Shown here: positions 51,912 to 61,751 of the stretch, one piece after another
Numbering within the stretch: position 1 is the first letter of the stretch
Layout of the letters: every line of letters begins with the position of its first letter
Made by a program: the position numbers and the translations under genes
The notes under the pieces: model-generated
Databases searched by the model: none
Seen by the model: the letters and a program-made list of their open reading frames with translations, nothing else
What the model was told of the DNA's origin: nothing
From: Bacteroidota bacterium
GTDB lineage: Bacteria; Bacteroidota; Bacteroidia; Bacteroidales; UBA12481
Direction: 5' to 3'
Length of the DNA stretch: 64,000 bases
NCBI GenBank assembly: GCA_018669475.1
Contig: JABHCC010000124.1
Span: 62,001-126,000 of the forward strand

Positions 51912-54900
51912 ATGAGCTGGATTAAAGACATAATATCACCCAAAACCAGAAAATGGGAAGATTTCTATCGTAATCGTTGGCAACATGATAAAGTAGTTCG
52001 CACAACACATGGAGCAAACTGTACCGGAAGTTGCAGTTGGCAGGTGTTTGTAAAAAATGGCATTGTTGTTTGGGAGACCCAATCGATTGATTATCCCGTT
52101 ATTGATAAAAATATACCCCCTTATGAGCCTCGTGGCTGTCAGAGGGGGATTTCGGCTTCATGGTATCTTTACAGCCCGATAAGAATCAAGTATCCGATGA
52201 TTCGCGGTGCACTGTTTGATGCTTATACAGAAGAGCGCAAATCAGGATTATCCCCAACTGAAGCCTGGAAAAGTATTCAGGAAAATCCAGCAAAAAGGTC
52301 TGCTTATCAGGAAGCCAGAGGCAAGGGAGGCCTACGGAGGGTTTCCTGGGATGAAGCTCTAGAAATGATGGCAGCAGCAAACCTTTATACCGTTAAAAAG
52401 TATGGTCCGGATCGTCTGGCCGGTTTCTCCCCGATCCCTGCAATGTCAATGATCAGTTATGCTGGTGGAGCACGTTTTCTACAACTGATGGGGGGATTAG
52501 CGCTGAGTTTTTATGATTGGTATTGTGATCTTCCTCCAGCCTTTCCTGAGGTTTGGGGTGAACAGACTGATGTGGCGGAAAGCGCCGACTGGTTTCATGC
52601 GAAGTTTATAGCCGCAATGGGCTCAAATGTAACCCAAACCAGAACTCCGGATGTACATTTCTTTGCTGAAGCTAAGCATAACGGAACCAAAACTGTTGTT
52701 TTTGCTCCTGACTTTAATGCTGCAGCAAAATATGCAGATGAGTGGATGCCCATGCATGCCGGACAGGATGGCGCATTCTGGATGGCTGTTACTCATGTAA
52801 TTCTGCAGGAATACCATTACAATAAAAAAGTTCCCTACTTCCTGGAGTATGCCAAACGATATACTGACAGTCCATATCTTATTGAATTGATTAAGACTGA
52901 GGACGGTTACGAACCCGGACAATTACTAAGAGCCGGCAGGATTAGTAAGTATGCTGATTCTGAGAACAGGGATTGGAAATTCTTGATTATCAATGAGGAA
53001 GATGGAGACCTTGTTTGCCCTGGGGGTAGTTCAGGTCATCGCTGGGACAGTAAAAAGGGTAACTGGAATATGAATTACAGGGATACTGAAATTGGTTCAG
53101 ATTATAAGCCATTACTGAGTATTCTCGACAAGCATGATGAGGTATACATGGTGAATTTCACTGATTTTGCTGTTGAGAAAAAATCCAGCAGAGGTGTACC
53201 GGTCAGATTGATTGATACTGACAAGGGCAAAGTTCCTGTATGCACCGTTTATGACCTTATTATGGCCCAATATGGTGTGAGCAGAGGGCTTGATGGAGAT
53301 TATCCCTCCTCATCTGAGGATAAGGATTCTGCTTATACTCCGGCATGGCAGGAGATATTCACTGGAATTTCTCAGGATAATGTATTAAAATTTGCACATG
53401 AATGGGCTGGTACAGCCGTAGCCACAGAGGGAAAATGTATGATCCTGATTGGTGCCGGTATCAACCATTGGTATCATGGCAATCTTATGTACAGGGCCGC
53501 TATTATGACTCTGATGCTGACTGGCTGTGTGGGGAAAAATGGTGGAGGAATGAATCATTATGTTGGTCAGGAAAAGCTAGCTCCCGTTGATTCCTGGGGT
53601 GCTCTGATGAGTGCAAAAGACTGGCAGGCTGCCCCGCGCTTACAGCAAGCTCCAATCTGGCATTACATGAATTCTGATCAATGGAGGTATGATGGGAAAC
53701 AATCTGAATACAACCCTTCTCCCAAGAATGATCTCACAGATCTTCATACTGCCGATATGATTGTGAAGGCTGTGAAAAACGGTTGGCTACCTTTTTATCC
53801 GCAGTACAATCAGAATACTCTTAATATTACAAAAGAAGCACAGACTAAGGGCGCAGGAGATCCGGAGGAAATTAAAAAATACTTACTGGAGAGACTTAGA
53901 AAGAAAGAAATTTCCTACTCAGTAGAAGATCCTGATAATGAGGCTAATTATCCGAGGGTTTGGTATATCTGGAGAGGTAATGCATTGTTTTCAAGTGCAA
54001 AAGGACATGAGTTTTTCAATAAACATTATTTGGGCACCCATCACAAAATCATTGCAGATGAAGTGGCTAAAGATCTTGTAAAAGATGTGAAATGGCAGGA
54101 TAAGGCTCCTGTTGGGAAAATGGATCTTATCGTCGATCTGAATTTCAGAATGGATAGCTCCGCCCTGTATTCGGATATTATTCTTCCGGCTGCTATGTGG
54201 TATGAAAAGAAGGATCTGAATTCAACAGATATGCATTCTTTTATTCATCCTTTGGGGCAGGCTGTTCCACCATCCTGGGAAGCGAAAAGCGACTGGTCGA
54301 TTTTCAGAGAGATTGCTAAGACGACCAGCGAGCAGGCTGTAAACTATATGCCTGAACCTGTTCTGGATATTGTAAATACTCCAATAGCCCATGATTCACC
54401 CGGGGAGATCGCACAGCAATCTGTTAAAGACTGGAGTAGAGGTGAATGTGAAATGATTCCGGGAAAAACCATGCATAACCTTGTTGTAGTTGAACGGGAT
54501 TACACACGTATTTACGAGAAATTTACCAGTCTCGGCAGAGGTGCACGAAATGGATTAGGGGCACATGGAAATCCATATAAATGCGAAGATTTTTATGATA
54601 AACTACTTGAGGATAAAGACCATATTAATCTGATTGGTAAGGAGTATTATCCGGCCTTGGGAGATGATGAAGAGGCAATAAACATGATTCTGACCTTGTC
54701 GTCTGTTACTAACGGGGAATTGGCAGTTCGAGCCTATGAAAATGCAGAGCTTAGGACTGGCCAAAAACTTACTGACCTGGCTGAGGGCTACAGAAATGTG
54801 AGGATTAATTTCAAGGATCTTCAATCACAACCTAAGCGTTATCACAGCTCACCCGTCTGGTCAGGTGTTATTGCCGATGAGAAAACTTATTCAGGATTTA

Positions 54901-55523
54901 CATACAATTACGAGAAGCTGGTGCCCTGGAGGACTCTTACCGGCAGGCAACATCTGTATCTGGATCATGAGCTGTATATTAAGTTTGGGGAAAATCTGCC
55001 AACCTTCAAACCTTCTCCACTACCTGCCATTTTGGGTGATCTGAAGAACTCAGAAAAAGATAAGGATGCTATAATGCTAAATGTGCTTACACCTCATGGG
55101 AAATGGCAGATTCATACTACCTATAGTGATAATATCAGGATGCTTACACTTTCGAGAGGAATGGTTCCCTGCTGGATGAGTGAAGCAGATGCAGAAGCTC
55201 TGGGCGTTAAAGACAACGATTGGGTGGAAGCTTACAATGATTATGGCACATATAATACCCGGGTAATTGTTAGTTCCCGGATCCCTAAAGGAATGTGCTA
55301 TATCTATCACGGGAACGATAGTACATACTCATCAGTCAAGTCTGAAATGAGAGGAAAGAAACGTGGCTCAAGCCATAACAGTATCACACGTGCCCGTCTA
55401 AAGCCCTCACTAATGGCCGGGGGATATGGCCAGTTTACTTATCATTTCAATTATTGGGGTCCGGTTGGAGTAAATCGTGATTCCTTTGTTATGGTGAGAA
55501 AGATGAAAAAAATTGAAATGTAA
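51912..55523 (+). CDS. narG: Respiratory nitrate reductase alpha subunit
   Basis: This 1203-residue molybdo-bis-MGD enzyme is the usual NarG length. The N-terminal FS0 cluster ligands are His33, Cys37, Cys41 and Cys76 (THGANCTGSCSW ... RGCQRG). NarG has a His in place of the first Cys of periplasmic enzymes. The Mo-ligating Asp lies in SFYDWYCDLPPA. Later motifs GRNALFSSAKGHEFF-like (RGNALFSSAKGHEF) and HYHFNYWG near the end complete it. No twin-arginine signal is present, so it faces the cytoplasm as in classical NarGHI. It reduces nitrate to nitrite with electrons from NarH. Confidence 0.98.
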   Translation: MSWIKDIISPKTRKWEDFYRNRWQHDKVVRTTHGANCTGSCSWQVFVKNGIVVWETQSIDYPVIDKNIPPYEPRGCQRGISASWYLYSPIRIKYPMIRGALFDAYTEERKSGLSPTEAWKSIQENPAKRSAYQEARGKGGLRRVSWDEALEMMAAANLYTVKKYGPDRLAGFSPIPAMSMISYAGGARFLQLMGGLALSFYDWYCDLPPAFPEVWGEQTDVAESADWFHAKFIAAMGSNVTQTRTPDVHFFAEAKHNGTKTVVFAPDFNAAAKYADEWMPMHAGQDGAFWMAVTHVILQEYHYNKKVPYFLEYAKRYTDSPYLIELIKTEDGYEPGQLLRAGRISKYADSENRDWKFLIINEEDGDLVCPGGSSGHRWDSKKGNWNMNYRDTEIGSDYKPLLSILDKHDEVYMVNFTDFAVEKKSSRGVPVRLIDTDKGKVPVCTVYDLIMAQYGVSRGLDGDYPSSSEDKDSAYTPAWQEIFTGISQDNVLKFAHEWAGTAVATEGKCMILIGAGINHWYHGNLMYRAAIMTLMLTGCVGKNGGGMNHYVGQEKLAPVDSWGALMSAKDWQAAPRLQQAPIWHYMNSDQWRYDGKQSEYNPSPKNDLTDLHTADMIVKAVKNGWLPFYPQYNQNTLNITKEAQTKGAGDPEEIKKYLLERLRKKEISYSVEDPDNEANYPRVWYIWRGNALFSSAKGHEFFNKHYLGTHHKIIADEVAKDLVKDVKWQDKAPVGKMDLIVDLNFRMDSSALYSDIILPAAMWYEKKDLNSTDMHSFIHPLGQAVPPSWEAKSDWSIFREIAKTTSEQAVNYMPEPVLDIVNTPIAHDSPGEIAQQSVKDWSRGECEMIPGKTMHNLVVVERDYTRIYEKFTSLGRGARNGLGAHGNPYKCEDFYDKLLEDKDHINLIGKEYYPALGDDEEAINMILTLSSVTNGELAVRAYENAELRTGQKLTDLAEGYRNVRINFKDLQSQPKRYHSSPVWSGVIADEKTYSGFTYNYEKLVPWRTLTGRQHLYLDHELYIKFGENLPTFKPSPLPAILGDLKNSEKDKDAIMLNVLTPHGKWQIHTTYSDNIRMLTLSRGMVPCWMSEADAEALGVKDNDWVEAYNDYGTYNTRVIVSSRIPKGMCYIYHGNDSTYSSVKSEMRGKKRGSSHNSITRARLKPSLMAGGYGQFTYHFNYWGPVGVNRDSFVMVRKMKKIEM

Positions 55524-55544
55524 CACCAGATAAATCAGTTATAA

Positions 55545-57038
55545 ATGGATGTAAGATCACAAACTACAATGGTATTTCACCTCGATAAATGTATCGGTTG
55601 TCATACCTGTTCTGTTGCATGCAAAAACATCTGGACAGATCGTGAAGGATCTGAATATATGTGGTGGAACAACGTGGAAACCAAACCTGGTACGGGCTAT
55701 CCATCAAAATGGGAAGATCAGAAAGCATATAAAGGGGGATGGAAATTAAAACCTGATGGGAAAATCACACTCATACAGGGTAGTAAGGCAAAGGCTCTGA
55801 AGAATATTTTCCACAATCCATACATGCCTGAGATCACCGATTATTACGAGCCTTATAAGATGAGCTATGAGGAGCTTTTTACAAGCCCTCAGGGAGATGA
55901 TCAGCCTACAGCCAGGCCTGTTTCTCTTATTACCGGAAAGCCAATGGATATAAAAGGCGGGCCTAATTGGGATGACGATTTATCAGGAACTCAGGATTTT
56001 GCCAGGAAAGATTCTAACCTTGAAGGTGTGCCTGAAAGTGAAAAGCAAGCTCTGTTTGAGTTGGAAAGAATGACAATGTTTTACCTGCCCAGAATGTGTA
56101 ATCATTGCCTGAACCCTGCTTGCGTGGCTGCTTGCCCATCAGGTGCTATCTATAAAAGAGGAGAGGACGGAGTTGTATTAATCAATAATGAAAAGTGCCG
56201 TGGATGGAGAATGTGCGTGTCTGCATGTCCTTATAAGAAAGCATATTACAACTGGAAGGATGGAAAATCAGAGAAATGTATTTTGTGTTTTCCCAGGTTG
56301 GAAACAGGACAGGCTCCGGCATGTATGCATACTTGTGTTGGCAGGATCAGGTACCTGGGTGTAATGCTTTATGATGCTGACAGGATAGAGGATGTTTCCT
56401 CAGCTATAGATTCAGATTTATTGAGCAGTCAGATGAGCATTTACCTTGATCCGCATGATCCCGAGGTTATAGATGCTGCTAAAGCCAATGGAATTCCTGA
56501 TTCAACCCTGGAAGCAGCTCAGAAATCTCCGGTATATAAATTTGTGAAGGAGTGGGGTATTGCTTTGCCATTACATCCTGAATTCAGAACTGTACCTAAT
56601 CTTTTTTATGTGCCCCCATTGATTTCTTCTATGGGTTCAGTGAAAAACGGAAGCTATAAAACAGTTGGCGATAACCTTTGGGGTAGCATTGAAGAATCGA
56701 GACTTCCCGTTCAATATCTGGCAAATCTGTTCAGCAATGGCGATACAGATCTTATCAGAGATATACTTAAAAAGTTGATGGTAGTAAGAAATACAAGGCG
56801 TTTGGAAACTGTTGGAGATGTAGATGCTGAACTACTGAAGGATCAACTTAAGGAAACCGGCTATACTGAAGAGATTGCCAATGATATTTACCGTTTGTCT
56901 TCCTTACCTACAATGGATGATCGAATTGTGATAGCTCCTGCCCATCGTGAGGAGGCTATTGAAATGCTCGAGGCTACTGCAGATAATAAAGGTAGAACAG
57001 GTTTTGGCAATGCTGAGATGCCAAAAAGGATTCACTAA
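55545..57038 (+). CDS. narH: Respiratory nitrate reductase beta subunit
   Basis: This 497-residue iron-sulfur protein carries four cluster-binding blocks: CIGCHTCSVACK, CNHCLNPACVAACPSG, CRGWRMCVSACPYKK and CILCFPRLETGQAPACMHTC. The Trp in the third block replaces a Cys and makes the [3Fe-4S] centre characteristic of NarH. The long tail (VRNTRRLETVGDVDAE) matches the family. It passes electrons from NarI hemes to NarG. The gap to narG is 21 bp and to narJ 15 bp. Confidence 0.98.
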   Translation: MDVRSQTTMVFHLDKCIGCHTCSVACKNIWTDREGSEYMWWNNVETKPGTGYPSKWEDQKAYKGGWKLKPDGKITLIQGSKAKALKNIFHNPYMPEITDYYEPYKMSYEELFTSPQGDDQPTARPVSLITGKPMDIKGGPNWDDDLSGTQDFARKDSNLEGVPESEKQALFELERMTMFYLPRMCNHCLNPACVAACPSGAIYKRGEDGVVLINNEKCRGWRMCVSACPYKKAYYNWKDGKSEKCILCFPRLETGQAPACMHTCVGRIRYLGVMLYDADRIEDVSSAIDSDLLSSQMSIYLDPHDPEVIDAAKANGIPDSTLEAAQKSPVYKFVKEWGIALPLHPEFRTVPNLFYVPPLISSMGSVKNGSYKTVGDNLWGSIEESRLPVQYLANLFSNGDTDLIRDILKKLMVVRNTRRLETVGDVDAELLKDQLKETGYTEEIANDIYRLSSLPTMDDRIVIAPAHREEAIEMLEATADNKGRTGFGNAEMPKRIH

Positions 57039-57053
57039 AATGGAGTTATAGAA

Positions 57054-57635
57054 ATGATAATATTTCAAAAATTATCTTCTCTTTTTGATTATCCGAAGGC
57101 TGATTATTTTGAACGAATGGATGAGGTGGAAGCTTTGATCTCCCAATTCAATGCAAAGCATATCCTTGCATGGAATAATTATTCTCAGATGATTCAGCCA
57201 CTTACACTGGGAGATTTACAAGAAGGATTTATTTCTTCATTTGATGTTCAGGCAAACACTTCTCTCGATGTTGGCCATATCCTCTTCGGTGAAGATAAAT
57301 CACGGAACAAATTCCTGATTCACCTTAAGGAAGAGCATGCAAAAGTTCATCACAATTGTGGAAGGGAAATGCCTGATTATCTGCCTAATTTGTTGGGTTT
57401 GCTGGCCATTTCTGAAGATGTTGACTTTGTTGAAGAGCTTGCCATTAGTATAATTCTCCCAGCCCTCAGATTGATGAAATCAGGAATAGGAAATTCGGGG
57501 AATCCGTACACCAGTTTGTTCGAACTTTTAATAGAATTCATAGAAGAGAAATTTCAGGGTTCCACTTTTAAGGAATACGTTCCTGTCGCCAAAACAAGTT
57601 GCAATTTTTCAAAAAGTCATTGTCATCATGGATAA
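57054..57635 (+). CDS. narJ: Nitrate reductase assembly chaperone
   Basis: This 193-residue helical protein belongs to the NarJ/TorD chaperone family, recognised by FQKLSSLFDYPKADYFERM, DLQEGFISSFDVQ, NKFLIHLKEEH and EMPDYLPNLLGLLA. It should guide Mo-cofactor loading of NarG. The tail CNFSKSHCHHG is rich in Cys and His and could bind a metal, which is unusual. Its last 8 bp overlap narI. Confidence 0.93.
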   Translation: MIIFQKLSSLFDYPKADYFERMDEVEALISQFNAKHILAWNNYSQMIQPLTLGDLQEGFISSFDVQANTSLDVGHILFGEDKSRNKFLIHLKEEHAKVHHNCGREMPDYLPNLLGLLAISEDVDFVEELAISIILPALRLMKSGIGNSGNPYTSLFELLIEFIEEKFQGSTFKEYVPVAKTSCNFSKSHCHHG

Positions 57636-58356
57636 ATTAGTCGGAGTTTTATTTGTCGCATTGCCATATGTTGCCCTGGCGATATTTATTATTGGTAGTA
57701 TCTACAGGTATAAACATCAAGGGTATAAAGTCAGCTCTCTTTCTACGCAGATCATAGAGAGTAAGGTGCTGTATTGGGGTAGCCATTCTTTTCACATTGG
57801 GATAGTGATGCTATTTCTAGGGCATTTAATTGGATTTCTGTTCCCCTATACCCTTATTGCCTGGGGAGGGGTTCCGGCGAGGATTATTGCGATCGAGATT
57901 GGGGCCTTAGCTTTTGCAATATTGGCAATTTTTGGCTTATTCACTCTCTTGTTTCGAAGGCTAACCAATCCGGCATTGCTCAAGGTAACCAGCATTATGG
58001 ATTACGTGATCTATTCTTTACTGATTGTTCAGGTTGTGATAGGCATAGATACCGCACTCTTATATAAATGGGGAACATTATGGTATGCCTCATCACTTGT
58101 ACCATATTTGAAATCGATATTCATCTTTTCACCTGATATTAAGACTATTGTAGACATGCCCTTTTTCGTTCAACTGCATGTGAGTCTGGCTTTTGTGATT
58201 GTTGCAATGATTCCCTTTTCGCGCCTCATGCATATTCTGGTTTTTCCCTTTGTCTTCATTGGACGTGCTGCCCAGATCTTCATTTGGAACCGCGATCCGA
58301 AAACACACCGTGGTTCACGCAAGATGTTTCAGGGCAAGGTTCCGGGAAAGAATTAG
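57628..58356 (+). CDS. narI: Respiratory nitrate reductase gamma subunit (diheme b)
   Basis: This 242-residue protein has five membrane helices and the His residues that bind the two b hemes: GSHSFHIGIVMLFLGHLIGF in helix 2 and VQLHVSLAFVIVAMIPFSRLMH in helix 5. It oxidises quinol at the outer face and anchors NarGH to the inner membrane. The tail (SRKMFQGKVPGKN) is basic. It closes the nar operon. Confidence 0.97.
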   Translation: MDKLVGVLFVALPYVALAIFIIGSIYRYKHQGYKVSSLSTQIIESKVLYWGSHSFHIGIVMLFLGHLIGFLFPYTLIAWGGVPARIIAIEIGALAFAILAIFGLFTLLFRRLTNPALLKVTSIMDYVIYSLLIVQVVIGIDTALLYKWGTLWYASSLVPYLKSIFIFSPDIKTIVDMPFFVQLHVSLAFVIVAMIPFSRLMHILVFPFVFIGRAAQIFIWNRDPKTHRGSRKMFQGKVPGKN

Positions 58357-58472
58357 GGGGGGAGGTGACTGTGCCCTACGCCCTGGTAACTCCGAAAATT
58401 TAATTGTTCTGGAAAATTATTTGATGTTGTACTGATTCATTCTTATCTTTATTGTGGTCCCCCAAGACCAAT

Positions 58473-61424
58473 ATGCAGCAAATGGATCATTCTAACTTCT
58501 CCTTTCGCTTAATTCTGTTCATAAGCCTTACTTTTTATGCCTTAAATCCTTTATGTGCTCAGGTTGAATTAGTCGCCAAGCCCAACAATGGGAAACAACG
58601 AAAAGGAGTTTCAAGCCCCTGGTTTTATGAATTTAAGGATCAGGTCTATTTCAAAGGAGCCGATAATATTAGCCCGGGCCTTTTTTATACTGATGGTACA
58701 GAAGATGGTACAAAGTGCCTGAGCCGTGACTTTCATCCGGTGACAATTACTTCATGCGGTGAATACCTGTACGTAATGGGATCAAAAGCCCAATACAATC
58801 AAATATTCTTCAATCCATTTTGTCAATATGCCATCTGGAAGATCAAATATGATCATTCAGAAATTGAAAAAGTCATAGATATTTATCGTGGCTATGGGGC
58901 TTGGGGCTTTTCAATGTGGACTGAGGGTAATAGAATATTCTTTAGTAAACGTAACGGACTGTCATACATTGATCATGATTCGGGTGATGTAACTCATATT
59001 TTCAGCGGTATGGGCGAAGAAGGAGATGGTATTGATGATATTCTTATTGGTCAACGTGCAGGCAATGAGAAGGGTATGTTTTTTATCGGGTCACATAAGC
59101 TATTGAAACAAAACTTTTTTTACACTGATTATACTGAAGAAGGTACTGTTCCTCTGGGTAATATCCCATTGAAATATGGGCCGGCTTATCCCCTTAATGC
59201 CCTCGCCTTGCTTGACAATGTCTGCTATAATCTGAGCATAGATGATACGGTTCAACTATGGAAAAGCACTGGGGAACCAGATAGCATGGAGCTTGTTTGG
59301 GAATCTTATTCAGCTGATTTTAGCTTATATCCTGCTTATGATCCTAAGCTTACGAAATGGAATAATGACTTGCTTTTCACTTTGAGGGAGAAAATAAATG
59401 ACACTGTCTGGCATAGACTTTATGTGCATACTGACGGCCAGGTTCGTATGTTGAATGACTGTAAAGAGTCAACAGATTTTATTATCAATGCCACTGATAC
59501 CGGAGTGGCAATTCTAATGAGGAATGATAAGAAAACGGACAGGGCAGATTTGTGGTGGTACAATGATGAAGGCCTCAATTTTATTGAACAGTTGGTCCTG
59601 CCGGATAAGGACTTTAATTTTCATAAAGCGCATTATTTCCCTGACCACTATGTGTTGATTGGTGACAGAATAGGAATTTACAATAGAAATAATTTCGAAT
59701 TAGAGCTGCTTACCGGATTAATACACTCCAATATTTGGAACACCTCCAAAGGCATTTTTTTATTTGGGAAGGAGAATTATGATATTGTTGATCCCATGAT
59801 TCTTCAGCTAGATCCGATTCGTTTAGATACCCTGAAGAGAATGGTTTCAAATACTTCTTATGGAAATATCAGGGGATTAACTCCAATAGGTGAAGAATTA
59901 TACTTTTCTGCGGACTCGAAGGAGTTCGGAAAAGAACCATGGTTTACTGATGGATCATATTTGGGTTCTCAGCTTCTGATTGATATTGACTCGGCAGGTA
60001 GCTCTGATCCCGGAGCTTTCGTCAGATATAATAATCAAATAGTCTTTACAGTACCCGGGCTGAGATATTATTCACATTCCCTGCCAGGGAGCGTTGCAGG
60101 ATTATGGATCACTGATGGAACAGAAGAGGGAACAAAAATGCTTGCCGATATGCAAATTGAGGATGAATACAAGCCTAATCGAATTCCGGTAATTGATGGA
60201 AGCGTGTATTTCGTGGGCCGAACAAAGGGGCAGATTAATGATGGCTGGCGTTTACACCAATATCGGGAGGATCAGGGCGTGAAAGTATTGTTTGATGGAC
60301 AAAATAGTGAGCTGGATCTTCAAAGGCTTTCAAAGTTACAGGCCTGTGGGGGCAAGCTGTTCTTTTTAGCTTATAATGAAGAATCTGGTACGGATCTGTG
60401 GACTTCTGACGGATCAGAACAGGGCACATACTCGATTGACAAGATTGCATTTGACGGAAAATACAACACATATTTCGGTGTGCCGGTAAAAGTTTCAGGG
60501 GAGTCCTTGTTCTACACCCAGGACATGTCAAAGGATGGCTGGTATACTGATCGAAATGTACATGTAACAGATGGTACTGCAGAAGGCAGTTTTTGTTTGC
60601 TCAGCGATGGCGATTCTTATGGTAAGAGCCTGCATATAGATTTCATCGGTGGAGAAAATGGCGAGCTATTTTTTACTTATACAACTGCAACTCATGGTCA
60701 GGAACTTTGGTACACAGGTGGTTTGCCCGAAAACACCAGGCAACTTACCGGGTTCATGGATGTTCATCGGGAGGCGGATAAAAAATTCTCGGCAGGGAAA
60801 TATCTGAAGGATAAATTTTTCTTTGTTTGCTATACTCAGGAATTTGGTACAGAATTATGGTTCACTGATAAAACTTCTGAGGGCACAGAATTGTTCTTCG
60901 AACTAAATAATGGATATAAAAGTACTCTGCCTAAGTGTTTGCTTCAACACAACGAGCACCTCTTGTTCTTTGTTGAGGGTGAGGGCATCACGGATCCGCT
61001 GTGGATCACTGACGGAAGTTACGAAGGAACCCATCCTCTTCCATGGAATTACCCCCGTCTGGTAAATTTCAAAGAGGCCCTGATTTGGAAAGATGATTTG
61101 TATTTTATTGCCAGTCATCCTGATTTTGGACAAGGAATTTTCAAGTATCATCTGGATGGTGTGACAGGGATTGAGGAAAGGGGAAGCGACAGACGAGAGG
61201 CTGAATTTGAGCTTTTCCCTAATCCGGCAGGGGAGAATATTTACCTTCGGATGAGCCCTGAGAAAAAATCAGGATACAAAGTAGAGATTCTTGACAATCA
61301 AGGAAGAAAGGTTAAAGAAATGCGAAAAATGGGAGAAGAATGTCGAATTTCTGTTCAAGACTTACCAAGTGGAATTTATTTCATCAGAATTGGAGATGTA
61401 TGCAGGAAGTTTGTTAAAGAGTGA
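58473..61424 (+). CDS. T9SS-secreted ELWxxDGT-repeat protein, 983 aa
   Basis: The start at 58473 (or 58482) precedes a signal peptide (FRLILFISLTFYALNPLCAQ). The body carries many copies of the ELWxxDGT motif and its variants (LFYTDGTEDGT, PWFTDGSYLG, LWITDGTEEGTK, DLWTSDGSEQGT, ELWFTDKTSEGTE, LWITDGSYEGT), which form beta-propeller-like blades seen in surface proteins. The C-terminal ~75 residues (FELFPNPAGENIYL, GIYFIRIGD) are a type IX secretion sorting domain. It should be exported to the cell surface; the ligand is unknown. It follows the nar operon by about 115 bp with a TATCTTTA box in between and is probably unrelated in function. Confidence 0.88.
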   Translation: MQQMDHSNFSFRLILFISLTFYALNPLCAQVELVAKPNNGKQRKGVSSPWFYEFKDQVYFKGADNISPGLFYTDGTEDGTKCLSRDFHPVTITSCGEYLYVMGSKAQYNQIFFNPFCQYAIWKIKYDHSEIEKVIDIYRGYGAWGFSMWTEGNRIFFSKRNGLSYIDHDSGDVTHIFSGMGEEGDGIDDILIGQRAGNEKGMFFIGSHKLLKQNFFYTDYTEEGTVPLGNIPLKYGPAYPLNALALLDNVCYNLSIDDTVQLWKSTGEPDSMELVWESYSADFSLYPAYDPKLTKWNNDLLFTLREKINDTVWHRLYVHTDGQVRMLNDCKESTDFIINATDTGVAILMRNDKKTDRADLWWYNDEGLNFIEQLVLPDKDFNFHKAHYFPDHYVLIGDRIGIYNRNNFELELLTGLIHSNIWNTSKGIFLFGKENYDIVDPMILQLDPIRLDTLKRMVSNTSYGNIRGLTPIGEELYFSADSKEFGKEPWFTDGSYLGSQLLIDIDSAGSSDPGAFVRYNNQIVFTVPGLRYYSHSLPGSVAGLWITDGTEEGTKMLADMQIEDEYKPNRIPVIDGSVYFVGRTKGQINDGWRLHQYREDQGVKVLFDGQNSELDLQRLSKLQACGGKLFFLAYNEESGTDLWTSDGSEQGTYSIDKIAFDGKYNTYFGVPVKVSGESLFYTQDMSKDGWYTDRNVHVTDGTAEGSFCLLSDGDSYGKSLHIDFIGGENGELFFTYTTATHGQELWYTGGLPENTRQLTGFMDVHREADKKFSAGKYLKDKFFFVCYTQEFGTELWFTDKTSEGTELFFELNNGYKSTLPKCLLQHNEHLLFFVEGEGITDPLWITDGSYEGTHPLPWNYPRLVNFKEALIWKDDLYFIASHPDFGQGIFKYHLDGVTGIEERGSDRREAEFELFPNPAGENIYLRMSPEKKSGYKVEILDNQGRKVKEMRKMGEECRISVQDLPSGIYFIRIGDVCRKFVKE

Positions 61425-61463
61425 AGGATCGGTGATTCGGTTTGCGTATTCCTTCTTCCTTTT

Positions 61464-61518
61464 ACTTATCCCTTATCCCTAAGCCCTACGCCCTAAGTGT
61501 AAGCCCTACGCCTTAAGC
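61464..61518. repeat. Heptanucleotide tandem array (8 units)
   Basis: Units: ACTTATC, CCTTATC, CCTAAGC, CCTACGC, CCTAAGT, GTAAGC (6 bp), CCTACGC and CTTAAGC. A T-run and then a TATCTTTG -7 box follow within 18 bp. A two-unit match (CCCTACG, CCCTGGT) also occurs near 58374, upstream of the ELWxxDGT gene. Confidence 0.85.
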
Positions 61519-61528
61519 CTTTTTTTAT

Positions 61529-61536
61529 TATCTTTG
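61529..61536 (+). promoter_or_regulatory. -7 box upstream of the glycyl radical enzyme gene
   Basis: TATCTTTG is a full match to TAnnTTTG. The leader to the ATG would be about 210 nt and contains the small hairpin at 61693-61709 and two CTGAGGTGACR direct repeats near 61645-61666. Confidence 0.5.
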
Positions 61537-61692
61537 TTGTGTATGTCAGTTACTTGGAAACATACTATTCATAAAAAGTATCAGCGCTTGTTCGAGTGCT
61601 TGATTTCATAGTTAGGCAAAAAAGCTTGATGCAAAACAGTTATGCTGAGGTGACACTGAGGTGACGCTGCCATGACGAAAATGCATTTTCAG

Positions 61693-61709
61693 CCCGGATT
61701 AAATCCGGG
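61693..61709. repeat. Small hairpin repeat in the leader of the glycyl radical enzyme gene
   Basis: CCCGGAT, TAA, ATCCGGG: a 7-bp perfect stem. Similar CCCGGATTTAATCCGGG-type hairpins are often dispersed in genomes. Confidence 0.6.
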
Positions 61710-61751
61710 ATCCTATTGCTCTATCCCAATGATCACTAAAAGAACAAAAAC

